DNA of 64,000 nucleotides, taken from Dysidea avara (lineage: Eukaryota > Porifera > Demospongiae > Dictyoceratida > Dysideidae). Numbering within the stretch: the stretch's first letter is position 1; each line of letters begins with the position of its first letter. The DNA lies in assembly GCF_963678975.1 (NCBI RefSeq), contig NC_089284.1, positions 2,045,001 through 2,109,000 on the forward strand. The letters are read 5' to 3'. Below, piece by piece: positions 45,401 through 56,393 of the stretch. Position numbers and translations under genes: made by a program. The notes beneath the pieces were generated by a model. It was not told the origin of the DNA. It saw only the letters and a list, made by a program, of their open reading frames with translations, and made no database searches.

Positions 45401-48400
45401 AAAAGGGGACAAGTGCCTGTAACATGTGCTCACTTACTAATCGACTCAATAGCACATATGCGTGCAATGTGCAGTATAATTAGAATACAACTACAGAATG
45501 TGTCAGCATGATATAACAACTAGTGGTGCATGCACGAGTGTGAGTCAACCAGTTCAGTCCATACAACATCTTAAGAATAACGTTTTGGAGGTCTCATTGT
45601 AGTGCCAGTTTATGAACAAGTCTGAATTGGAGATCTTGGCAATGTCTGATGTTCTGCAGTACTTGCTGCTCCCTCACTTACAAGTTCATCTGGAAGAGGT
45701 GTATCTGTCTCAAGGTCTACATCTTTATGATACTGTGATGCACCTCCCAGCCTGGGTGCCAGATGATGACGGTTTCTACAAACTAAACCTGAGGAAGTCT
45801 GAACTGTGTAAGATCTAGGCATATGAGTCTTTGAAACTATTATCCCTGGTACTTGCCTTTTCCCTGTACACACCCAATCTGGAGTATTGGTGCTAAGCGT
45901 GGGGAGGGATTGAGTTCTGTGCCTGCGATTGAATTGCATTTGCTGTTTGGACTTGTAAGCTTTGTCAGCTTTCTTAAAATGCTTCAAGTAAGACCAGTGG
46001 GGAGTCAGCAGAGAAGCAAGTTGAAGTAAGTCAGTGGCAATTTTCTGTCCGAACAATAACTCTGCAGGGCTGAGAGAACACCATGGGAGTGGGGTGGCTC
46101 AATGGCTGAGTAGTGCCATGTGAGAATCTGAAGATCCTTTAAGTAATCCTTTAACAGTCCTCACCACCAACCTGTTACTTTTGAGGTATCTTGGACTACT
46201 TGTAACGTGATGGAAGCCATATTGTGAGGAAAACTGTGTAAAGGTACTGCAGTTAAACTGTGGTCCATTGTGTGTTAACGGTGTTGATGGGATGCCATGT
46301 CTTCCAAAAATAGATCTGAGGGCATTCACTGTAGCAGTTGAGGTGGTGCTATGCAGCTGGATGACTGCTGGGTATCTTGAGTAGTAGTCAATTACCAGGA
46401 GATGCCAGGTACTATCCAATTCAAAGAGATCTGCAGCTACTCACTCCCAAGGCTTTTGTGGGAGTGGCAAAACAATCAGTGGCTCTCAGGGAGGAATGTA
46501 TGTCTTCTGACAGTGAGAACAGTTCTTCACATAAGCTTCAACAGCTTTGGACACCCCAGGTCACCATACAGATGACATTGATCAGAGGAGGCACCGGTTG
46601 ATTCCTTGATGGCCATGTTCCTTGATGGCCATGGTGGATCTTGTATAGAATCTCATTACAGAGTTTGGCAGGTACAACAATACATCTCCCATACAGTAAC
46701 AAACCATTGTATATACTCAACTCACCACAAAATGGCCAAAAAGGTTTAAGATCCTCTTGAAGTGAGGAGTGCTTAGGCCATCCTGATTGACAATAGGAGA
46801 TAACTGTTTTAGTGATTGGATCCTCTGATTGCTCTTGACAGTAGACTTGTAAATGCTTCTTGCTGGCTGGTAGATAAGAGGTAATGCTTTGTATGAAATA
46901 TTCAATATCCTCCTGCTGGGATAAGCTCTGGACATCCAGAGGGGTATGTGTTGTGGTGCCCTAGAAAGTAATTCAGCAGTGTAAAGATATCTAATCCAAA
47001 ACAGCCAAGCTGTAAAAAAAGAGCTTAGCACCAAAATTCACCTGAATTGTCGTTATTAAAATTTCTACCATTAACCTACCATCACAGCCATTTCTTGGCC
47101 GCCACCTTGGATTTCACATCTTTTTTTCACCATAGCCTTTTTGAGGGCCGCACTCTTTTTTTACAGCTTGGCTGTTTTGGATTAGATTTCACTTCTTCTT
47201 GTATTTGTATACCCCAAAGCCAGCCTATGGCTGACTTTGGAGCTTTTTAAACCTATCTTTTTTTCTTTACCACAGGAAGAAGAAAAGATGAAGCAGATGT
47301 TAAATACTTTAAATATTTCTGATTTTATCAGTAAATGTGCAAATTATATATATATAATACATATATTTATTGCAGAACTCTCTACATGGTGGTTTCTTTG
47401 TAACTGAACTCTCTTCAAGGTAACTTTTTCTAGCTGATCTTTATACAGGGCAATTTGTTTGTAGCTGAACTCTCTACAGGTGATTTGTTTGCAGCTGAAC
47501 TCTCTACATGATGGTTTGTTTGCAGCTGAACTCTCTACATGATGGTTTCTTTGTAGCTGATCTCTCTACAGGGCGATTTGTTCGTAGCTGAACTTTCTAC
47601 ATGGTGGTTTCTTTGTAGCTGAACTCTCTACAAGGTGACTTCTTCTAGCTGAACTATCTCTTTCCGTAGTTGAACTCCCTACAAGGTGACTTCTTCTAAC
47701 TGATCTCTCTACAGGGTGATTTGTTTGTAGCTGATCTCTATACAGGTTACTTCTTTCTAGCTGATCTCTTGAATTCTCTTCAGGGTGACTGCTCTATTAG
47801 GATGACTGCTCTATTAGAGTATCTCAATCTCGCACTTGCTATACCAATTCGTGTTATAACTCCGTGGCTTTAAATCTAATTCTTCCACACCATTGAAGAG
47901 CCTTTCTAAGATGATTACTCCATCTGTACAGCGATTTTCAAAGCATTATCCCAAGTGGTTTTTCTGGTAGGTGTGGCAAGTAGTCGTTTTTTATTAGCTA
48001 ATCTCGATTGCATAATTGTTACACACTGTTGGTTTTTTCGTTTTATCTTCCTGGTTTTTAGCTCAATTTCTTTCAAACCACAAAAGGTTTGAGGTTCAAT
48101 AGTTAACCTATTCATCCAACGATTTTCAGCTTCTTCCCATAAGCGGTTTACCCTGTAGGCGTGACAACATATTGGTGTTATTTTTCGTGAATAATCGCTA
48201 ATACCTCTTTGCCTGTTTATCATATTCCAGCCAAATTTGGTACCGAGATGTGCCTTTCTGTGTGCCAAATTTCAAGGCAATCGGATGTGGCGTTCGCGTT
48301 TTATAGTAATTTTTGCAAAGAGGAAGAAAAATAATAAGAAAAAACAAAACAAAGAAACTAAGCCAATTTTTGAAGTTGCATATCTCTGGAACGCTTTAAG

Positions 48401-51400
48401 CGATTTCACTCAAATTTGTATGTGGAGTACTGAAGTTGGCAGGCGTGTCCACAGCAAAAATTGTCTTGTTTCATCAAGGCAGCACAGAGCTACAGAGGTG
48501 GGAAAATTGTGTTTTTGTTCTTCCTGTCAATATACTCACAGGTGTTGTGCGCTGGCTTCTTGGGCCGCACGACACACTACCGTGTGTCTTGATTTACCAA
48601 CAATATTGTAATTAGACGGAGTCTGAATCTGAGTACTTTCGGAGGAAGATTTTCCAGGCGTTTGTAGGTCAGCAGTGGTACAAAGGGTTTGTGATCTGTT
48701 TCTAAGAGGATCTAATTGCCAATAATGTAGCTACTAGATTTCTCACATGCCCAGGTGACAGCTAACACCTCATTTTCTGTTTGGGCGTATCTACGTTCAG
48801 TGCTTGTCATGGAACGAGAGGCATATGCAACTGGGTGCCAGAATGTACCCTTAGCCTGAAAGAACACTGTACCGAAACCAAAAGACAAAGCATCTGCAGA
48901 TATTTTAGTTTGTACTTTAGGGTCGTACATTGTCAATATGTGAAGTGTTGTAAGTTCTGTTTTCAATTGATTAAAGGCTCTATTTTGGTCTGGCCCCCAA
49001 AACCAAGCTTGGTTGGTACAGTACTGAGTAGTGTACACAATGGAGCAGAGAGCTCAGCTGTGTTGGGAGAAAGCTTTACAAGTCAGTTGATAACTCCCAT
49101 GAACCTATGTAGTTCAGTAATTTAGTGGGAGGAGGCATCTCTTTAATGGCTGAAAGCTTCTCAGGTTCAGCAGAGATACCAGATTGATTGATAATGTGAC
49201 CGAGAAAGGTAATTTCTTGTTTCCCAAATTCACACTTGGCTCGGTTCAGAGTTTTTTTTATTCCAGCAGCACGAATTCTAAGCAGCACAGCTCATAGTTG
49301 AGCACCATGTTCAGTACTGTCACCACCAAACACTAATATGTCATCCAAATGACAAAGGACTCCCAGCAGGCCTTCTAAAATGCGGCTCATTTATTTCTGA
49401 AAATACTTTGGCACACTAGATATCCCAAAGGGGAGTTAATTAAAGCAATAACGTCCGAAAGATGTAATAAATGTGGTAAGATGTCTGCAGTTCTGAGCTA
49501 AAGACACTTGCCATAAGCCACTTGCCAGAAGCCACTATTGGCATCTAACTTAGAAAACACTTTTACTCCTTGAAGTTGTGGCAAGGTCTCTTCTACATGT
49601 GGCATGGCATGTACTTCTGTAAGCATGTTCTGGTTTAATGTCTTTAGGTCTATGCAGATACGAACCCAACCTGATGTTTTCTGGACTACTACCATGCCAG
49701 CACACCAATTTGTTAGGCTGGTCAACTTTACTTATAACTCCTGTGGCCTCCATTTGTTTAAGCTCTTATGTCTAAGGGGAATTGGCATACGGCAGGCTGA
49801 GAACAGTGCATATGGCTTAGCATTAATTGGATTTTTATTTCATATTCAGCTTTCATTGTTCCTAGTGCTTGAAACAGTTCTGGGAACTGGGAAGGAATAC
49901 TGCTGGTAGTGTCACCAACAGCATCGACCTTCGTAAGGATGTTAAAGGCCATGATGGCTGGGAGGCCTAACAAATTCTGGTTCGGTGTTTTTACAACATA
50001 CATCTGGTGTTTTATTTTCGTTACATAATCGGGTAATCAATCACTTGCTATGAAAGCGACAGTTGCTGTTCACGTAGTGTGAAATGGATTGATGCGCATT
50101 TGATCCACTCTCAGTCTGACCACAGCTGGATCCGCATTCAATGTGTATTAAGTGTGAAAAGGCTTTAAAACAAGCCATTCAAATTTTTTTTTTATGTAAA
50201 TGGTGCATGTCCCGCTTTTCCACTGACCCCTTCAGTTACACGCTATGCTATTATTTATTTGTTTATTTGCATTCAGAATTATCAAATTATGCAATTTTGT
50301 AATTAGTGAATTATGTGTAATTCTCTAATTACGACACTGAGCACTATTTGAACAAACCACTTTAAGTATTTCTCAGCTGTTAAATGATTTGTTTATCATG
50401 CTTTTCAAATTCTCTCGACAAAGCCACAAGGCTGATTTATAGGGACCCACTGATTATGCTGGCATAATGATGAGCATAATAGGTGTCTGAAAGCATTGAG
50501 CATAATGCTAGCATAATAGGCAGAACACTTGTGCATTACCATAAATTCTTGCTTATCAATTTCAAGATACATATCACAGAAAAAGATCGATATACTTTAA
50601 TAGAACAGTCAGAGAATATTCAGACAGTTGACTGTTCTATTAGAGTATATCGATGATCTCTGTGACATGCACTTTGACAAGCAAGGATTGGAGTCTGTGC
50701 TCATCAGCAACTTACTGTTTTCCCATAAAGTGCAAATGTACTAGAAAAACATGGGAACTTAGGTATAAATATTGAGTATAATTTGAGCATTATAGGTAAA
50801 TATTGAGCATTAATTTAAGCATAATAGAGGCAAAATTTTGAGCATTGTAGCATAGCATAATAGGTAAAATAATGAGCATAATCGGTGGGTCCCTACTGAT
50901 ATACGTTTTCATTCACATAAGTACAGGACATGCCCAAGGGATAGACCATTCCTGATAGTCTACGAGGCCTGCACCGGTTTTTAGTTGTTAAATACCTGTA
51001 AAACCTGAAGGGAAGGTAGTTCTCAAAGTCTGAGGAGAGTTGCCACTTCTGTATTTCAGACTGCCGAAAAGATACCACCTCAGAGCAAAGTTTACTTGTG
51101 CGGAAGTTTAATATACAGACTTACGTGCAGGATGCTTTTACAGTAGGAAAAACATAGATAGGTACACACACACACTTTTTGGAAAACAATGGGCATGTGC
51201 CCACAGCCGGCTGTGGGCATACTCCTGTTTCTTTAAAAATTGGTCGAATGAAACATGTGACTATTTTTTTGGTAAAATGTGATTAAGAAGAAATGGCCTT
51301 TGAAGGCTTGTAACTCTGGGCATATTCAGCTCAAATTTGTGATAGGATGTGCTTTATCCTCCACAGCAAGAGTAATCCACTTGTCCAGGAACTACAAGTT

Positions 51401-54400
51401 GCACTACCAAGTTACAGATGTGCTCATTTATATTCCTGTATCACACTTGTTTATAGGCTGTGTATAGGACATCTGCATTAGCTTTCCTTGGCCTCACGAT
51501 GTTATGTATAATTTTTATGATTTATTACTAAGGTAAGCTTACTGGGCTGCTGAAACTTTTGGAAAGCTGTGTAGCCTTGTGTGGAATACGTTTAAGAAAT
51601 TATCTTTGAGGATTACAGAACTTCATGTGTAACTTTATTGTATTGTCTGTATCCAGTACCCTTGACTTTACTACTTGTATGAAATAGGGAATTTAGTACT
51701 GTGAATGGTAATTTAGATATTTTATTAGTGTTGCAGTTTCTGTTTGTAGAGTTTAGTGTTCATGTAACATTAGTACCTTGATGTAGTAACTACCTGTTGC
51801 AGTGCTGTATTAAACAATGTTAATGATAGATTCACTTTAAAATTTACCATAGTGTAGTAATGTAAGATTTCACTCTTGTAATAAACAATAAACAGGTTTA
51901 ATGAGTCTGGTGAAGGCCCACCACCCCTTACTGGAGTGTATGCTGTACACAATGAGTTACAGAGAGCAAAGAAAATGTTTGAAGGAGATTTTGTAGGACC
52001 AGAATCATTTGCATCTGACAAAGATGGTTGGTGTTCTAATCACAGTTGAACTTGACAATGTGTGTGTGTATTGTCAGGTTATATATACACTGGGTTGATT
52101 GATGGTCGTATAGTGAAGATCGACCCCCGAGCAGACAGTTATACTTTACTAACTAGGATGGGTGAACCACCATACACAGACTGTGGTGAGAGTTACTATA
52201 GCTAAAGTTGTTTGCAAATGCCAGGTAAAAATTTAGGTGACAGGGCCACTGCACAATTTTTTTTTTAACCTTGTATTTGCAGTAGTGTCATTATGTACAT
52301 ATGTCATATTAGAACTAATTGAAGATTATGCTACCACTGTCATCAAATGCAGTTATAAGAGATGCCTGTTGTAAAGTATAATCTAAGAAAGCAAGAGTAT
52401 CAGTAGATATACAGGTTGCTACTCTTGTAACCCATGTATGAGTGCACCCTCGTATGATCTTTTCAAATTCAGAATATTAGTATTTCAATAAATCGCCTAA
52501 GCAAGTGTTTGCAATACCATTATCACATGTATTTTGCCTTCACAATATTATCATATAGGCAATATTTATCGCATTTTGCAATAATTATTGCACTTATGAT
52601 CTATTTTGTGTCTCTTCTAGGCCTCATATTTGATACAGTTCATGCATATTATTGCTATCTATGTCAATTGGTTAACTTGTTAGCCAAGAAGTTGTGTTTG
52701 TAAACTAATTCTAAACTAATTCTCAGTGAAAACAAGCAGTCATATGGACTTTTTCAAACTCTGTGGTTGTGTTTCAATTTTCACAAGCAATATTACAATA
52801 ATCGCATTAAATGACACATGCAATTATCGCATGTCGCAAATTCAGTGTCGCCCAACCCTAAATTATACAGTAAGCCTTGCTTTTTAAAATGGCCATACAC
52901 AAGAACAAACTAGAATGCAGGTACACAGATGAAGACATGTAGACATGCATAACCATGCATTCCCTTGTCACTGCTCAAATGTAGCTTTTATTTCATTGTG
53001 CATGTGATGAGTTGTTTGTATATTTGTGCATGTAGTGTGTTGTGTGCATGCAAGTGTCAGTTTGTACATTTGTAACTGTCTTCAATTATGTTTTTTATAT
53101 GATTTCACAGGAAAAGAAGAAATGTTTCAAGTATGTGGAAGGCCTCTCGGAATGGAGATTGATAGCAAGGGAGACCTAATTGTAGTAGACAGCTACAAAG
53201 GATTGTTTCGTATCAACACTAAAACTGGTGAAAAGGCACGCATGTTTCAGCCCAAAGAATCTGGTGAACTTGCCTGTCCACTTCTCAATAACTTGGCTGT
53301 ACTCAATAATGGAAGCATCTTCATGACATGTTCAAGTAGCAGGTTTACCCTTCACAATCACATATTTGCCACAGTTGAGGGAAGGCCCAATGGAAAGGTG
53401 TTTCACTACAATCCAATTGCCGGATGCACCACTGTTATCAGACAAGACATGTATTGGGTTAATGGGATTGCCAAGAGCTCTGGAGAAGACTTTTTGATAA
53501 TTTCCGAATTAGTCAGGGCAAGGATTCTGAGGTAATGTGAGGCACCAATGATAGCATTTCAGGTTATCACTTATGTGTGTGCATCCATTATGCATTTCCT
53601 AATTGCATCTGTAATTGGTAATTGTTACTTCAGTATAAATGCATAGCGGTAGAGAATTCTGTATTGTAAAAGAATTCTATATTGTAAAACTGGTTAGTGC
53701 AAAGTTTGCCTATGTAATACTCAGATACTCTAATACAAAGTTACAAGCCCTTCAACAGAACAATTGTTATTGGAAGGCATTGTTGTTGTACATTGTCTTC
53801 TGTCTTGCTTTCTTGGGAAGTGTTTTTTTGTTGATGTTGTACTGTGATAATAATAATAATATACTGTTGTTCTGTTGTTTATCTGTTAGGTATTATTTAA
53901 AGGGACCCAAGGTAGGACAGTGGGACATATTTATTGACAATCTTCCTGCCTTGGTGGACAATATTACACCAACCAGACAAACTCCAGGCTTTTGGGCTGC
54001 TGGTGTTGTTACACGAGCTGAAACATTGTTTGATTTTACTGCTGACAAGCCTTGGATACGGCTTCTTTTTACTAAGGTACTATTTTTAAAACTAATAATT
54101 GTGTGTGCGTGCGTTTGTTCATGTGTGTGTGTGTTCATGTGTTGTGTGCAACAAACATATCACTCATGCGCGTGTATGTGCATGTGTATGCATATGTGTA
54201 CGCCCATGTTATGCATGTACATTCATGACCATATGAGTAGAACCTCAGAATCACTGTATACTATCTAGTTTGCAGGTAGGTAAAAACAGTGGACCCAGGG
54301 ACCATGGACCCAGAACTGGTGACCTGTGAGTACCCTACTTTTACAGGGTTTGGTTATGTACTTTATGATGTTTATATTTATTTAAATTCTTTACCTCACA

Positions 54401-56224
54401 TTATATACTAGTTAACTCTGTAGGTTATGATCGCATATGTAGACTCTTGGGTAGATCATTTTTCTGTCATAGCACATACCAGTAAGTTTCTCTCCACACT
54501 AATCCATTACACGTTGTCTGCCAACCAAGCAGAAACTTTGATTTACCATCTCATTTTAGGAGAGTAGTTGCTTCAGTGAAGTGATAGCTGCATGCTTAGC
54601 ACGGAATACAAAACCATGCAGTACCTTTGACAAGTTCAGCAATTGTCTAAGTCAAAAATGTAGGGATTTTCCCACATCAAGGCCAAGGAAAGTGGGGGGC
54701 GCGACTACCGTGAGTATTTGCATGAATGACTAATATTCCAATCTACATCTACTTGGCCGCAACTTGATATCAGTCCTTGTTCTTACCACTCGTGTTGAAT
54801 AAGCTTGTTTGATTGATCCTACTTTGCTTGGCAGCGCCCTTCTTTTACAGCCCCAAGGCTGTTTTTGTTTTAGGATAGGTATGTACCATCATTCATATAT
54901 CTTGTTTCACTGCTTTTATCACTAGAACTCTTTCGCCAATGCTTATAAACATCATTCATACAATAAAACAACAATTTACAAGCTGCCAGCTAAAAACCAA
55001 AGTCAATACCCGGGCCGGGGTAAATGCTTCAAGGTTGAGCAATGTTGTTAAAAATAAATTTTTCGCAGATTTGCAAACATTTCCAAAATGTATTAAACTA
55101 TATGGAGGACTAAGGATAAAACTTTTGCTGGTAACCCCCAAAACCGCAAAAGCAGCAAAAATTTTCCCCCTCAAAATATTTTGGCTATACAGTATTATAA
55201 TGCACTTTAAAATTTCTAATCAATAAGCACCGTGCTATGTGATTGTGACATACAGAGTGGCACATAAAAAGTGTATGAAGTTGATAAAATATTATTAAGG
55301 AAGTGGTTACTGAACCGAAAGGTTTTTATTTTTGCATCTAGTAGTTACCCCCGAGCATTCGACTTTAGGGGACGCGTCTAGTAGTTGCCCTGAACATTCA
55401 ACTTTAGGGGACACGAAAAGTAGTATTGGTGTTACGGTTGGTTAGGGTCAGGTTCAGCTTTGGTTTCTTCTTCACCTTTAGGTTACATTCTTCTTACTAT
55501 GTACCGAAACTACTACATTTATAAGATAGAAAAGTATGGGAGGTGAGTAGCTAGCAGTGGTACAACAGTGGTTAGTACACTTGCCTAAAGCTCCAGTAGT
55601 ATAGGGTTTGAGCCCTGGCTGAGTTTTGTGAGTTTTTTTTTCGTTTAGTGACCCTTTTTTTGTCTAAGTTTTACTGTTGGTTCAATAGCCAGTACGGCTT
55701 ATTGAACCAAATTTCAGTTCAGTATCCACTGCCTATTATTAATACCAGACAGGTCCCTAGCCCCCAAGTCCACTCTACCCCATTGCTACAGTGTACGAAA
55801 AATGACCTTAAGACAAATAAATAGGTGTCCTAATGAAACATTATATATTAAAGTAGAGTTCAGAATGTATGTTATATTGAAGCTTATTCATTTACAACAA
55901 AAATGTGCTTCTGAAAATGTTTTCTCAGATGTTGGCTCAATGCAAGGGTATCATTCGTGCATGGTATGCATTATTAATTATACATAAATGTTACCAAAAT
56001 TTTCATTTCGTTTTGCTATGTAGCTGGGACTTCTCAAGGCACTGGACCATCTTTCACCTAAACGGACACTAGTAATGATGATCAATGAAGAAGGTTCAGT
56101 GGTCAAAACTCTCCATGATGACACAGGAAAAACAGTAACTAGAATTTCTGAGGCATATGAGTTTGAAGGGGAGCTATTCTTGGGTTCATATATTACTCCG
56201 TTTTTGGCTAGAGTGGAAATATGA
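42411..56224 (+). CDS. APMAP-like strictosidine-synthase-family protein, copy C
   Basis: Exons 42411-42459, 42518-42638, 51896-52026, 52078-52185, 53111-53531, 53890-54076, 56024-56224; 1218 nt, 405 residues. N-terminus MAEARKKEGTDGGASSG, then GKKSRGGSCC and a membrane anchor FMLFGLSTIVGLSAVAVYYL; the linker before the anchor is shorter than in A and B. Propeller blocks: GPESFASDKDG, CGRPLGMEID, VDSYKGLFRIN, VNGIAKSSGEDF, KGPKVGQWDIF, DNITPT, and C-terminal TLHDDTGK and GSYITPFL. All six intron positions match A and B, so it belongs to the same tandem family, but it is the most diverged copy. Intron 1 is 58 bp, intron 3 is 51 bp, and intron 2 is 9.3 kb because of transposon insertions. Confidence 0.93.
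43183..43685 (-). repeat. Inverted-repeat element with tRNA-like core (copy 1)
   Basis: Right end TTCAGTAACCACTTCCTATT and a diverged left end ATACTGAACCGAAA form inverted termini. On the - strand at about 43275-43345 a tRNA-like stretch contains TAGCACAGCTGG (fits an A box), CCTAACAC (as in the anticodon loop of tRNA-Val-AAC) and CCAGGTTTCAAGCCCTGG (T-arm-like, weak B box). Not a working tRNA: the acceptor and anticodon stems do not pair. A second hairpin (43488-43601, arms GAAGGTAAATTTTTGGTGAG) lies within it. Confidence 0.5.
44444..45000. mobile_element. 557-bp hAT-type MITE
   Basis: Inverted termini CAGAGTTGGGGGTAACTAGT and TAACTACCCCAACTCTG, with ATGACTTT exactly duplicated at 44436-44443 and 45001-45008. 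The interior is full of GTAACTAGTTAC units. A CAGAGTTGGG terminus with an 8-bp duplication is characteristic of hAT elements. No transposase. Confidence 0.92.
46989..47187. mobile_element. MITE inserted in the gypsy relic
   Basis: Arms ATCTAATCCAAAACAGCCAA and their reverse complement, extending about 35 bp (AGCTGTAAAAAAAGAG). It marks one edge of the insertion that separates RNase H from the downstream pol parts. Confidence 0.65.
47383..47790. repeat. Minisatellite, GTAGCTGAACTCTCTACA units
   Basis: About ten diverged units of roughly 33-38 bp containing TAGCTGAACTCTCTACA and GGTGATTTGTTT or GGTGGTTTCTTT. Lies in the insert within the gypsy relic, followed by two copies of GACTGCTCTATTAG at 47795-47820. 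The sequence from 47830 to 48610 is repeat-like and not recognised. Confidence 0.75.
50004..51895. other. Rest of gene C intron 2
   Basis: No gene. An inverted pair of the recurring motif (ACTTTAATAGAACAGTC at 50597 and GACTGTTCTATTAGAGTA at 50631) encloses a short spacer. 50450-50890 has repeated GAGCATAAT / AGCATAATAGG phrases and may be another low-copy repeat. Confidence 0.45.
54077..56023 (+). other. Gene C intron 6
   Basis: 1947-bp intron. Contains a GT-rich stretch (54100-54200), the tRNA-like repeat element 55293-55745, and a tandem pair around CATTCGACTTTAGGGGAC (55350-55420). No coding sequence seen. Confidence 0.5.
55293..55745 (+). repeat. Inverted-repeat element with tRNA-like core (copy 2)
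   Basis: Ends AGGAAGTGGTTACTGAACCG and TTCAGTATCCACTGCCTATT are inverted, matching the right end of the 43183-43685 element. The core at about 55557-55625 is tRNA-like: GTGGTTAGTACACTTGCCT, then AGGGTTTGAGCCCTGG. The two copies share their design but have diverged. A tRNA-derived SINE captured in, or ancestral to, a MITE is one reading. Confidence 0.5.
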
Positions 56225-56393
56225 GGAATTGAGGTTGTGTGTATAATATTATAGTGGTAGAGTACATTTTTTTTTTTGTTAGTTTATGAGATTGAAATAT
56301 TAAAAATGCGATTACAGTAAGATCAGTGGTATTATATGCGGAAAATAAAGGGGCGGGGTATAATTAATCGAGGGTATTTACCTACCGTCAGTA

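Larger units (their letters stand above)
45610..50003 (-). pseudogene. Decayed Ty3/gypsy-type pol, interrupted
   Basis: Reading the - strand from 50003: a protease/RT junction (LLGLPAIMAF), RT parts at 49725-49498 (WCAGMVVV, WVRICIDLKTLNQ, FSKLDANSGFWQV) and 49288-49076 (KCEFGKQEITFLGHII, SGISAEPEKL), RNase H at 49038-48612 (SADALSFGFGTV, PVAYASRSMT, ETDHKP), then an unrelated insert of about 1.6 kb. It continues with the pre-integrase region 47034-46717, the zinc-binding part 46720-46538, the integrase core 46419-46099 (LLVIDYYSRYPAVIQL, FGRHGIPSTPLTHNGPQF) and the C-terminal region 46056-45610. Many frameshifts and stops; no LTRs identified. Inactive relic in gene C intron 2. Confidence 0.85.

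Noticed and set aside
47915..48611. Overlapping 117-aa (-) and 124-aa (+) frames as genes
   Set aside because: No domain recognised, both overlap in a repeat-rich insert inside the gypsy relic, and neither has supporting splice or motif evidence.
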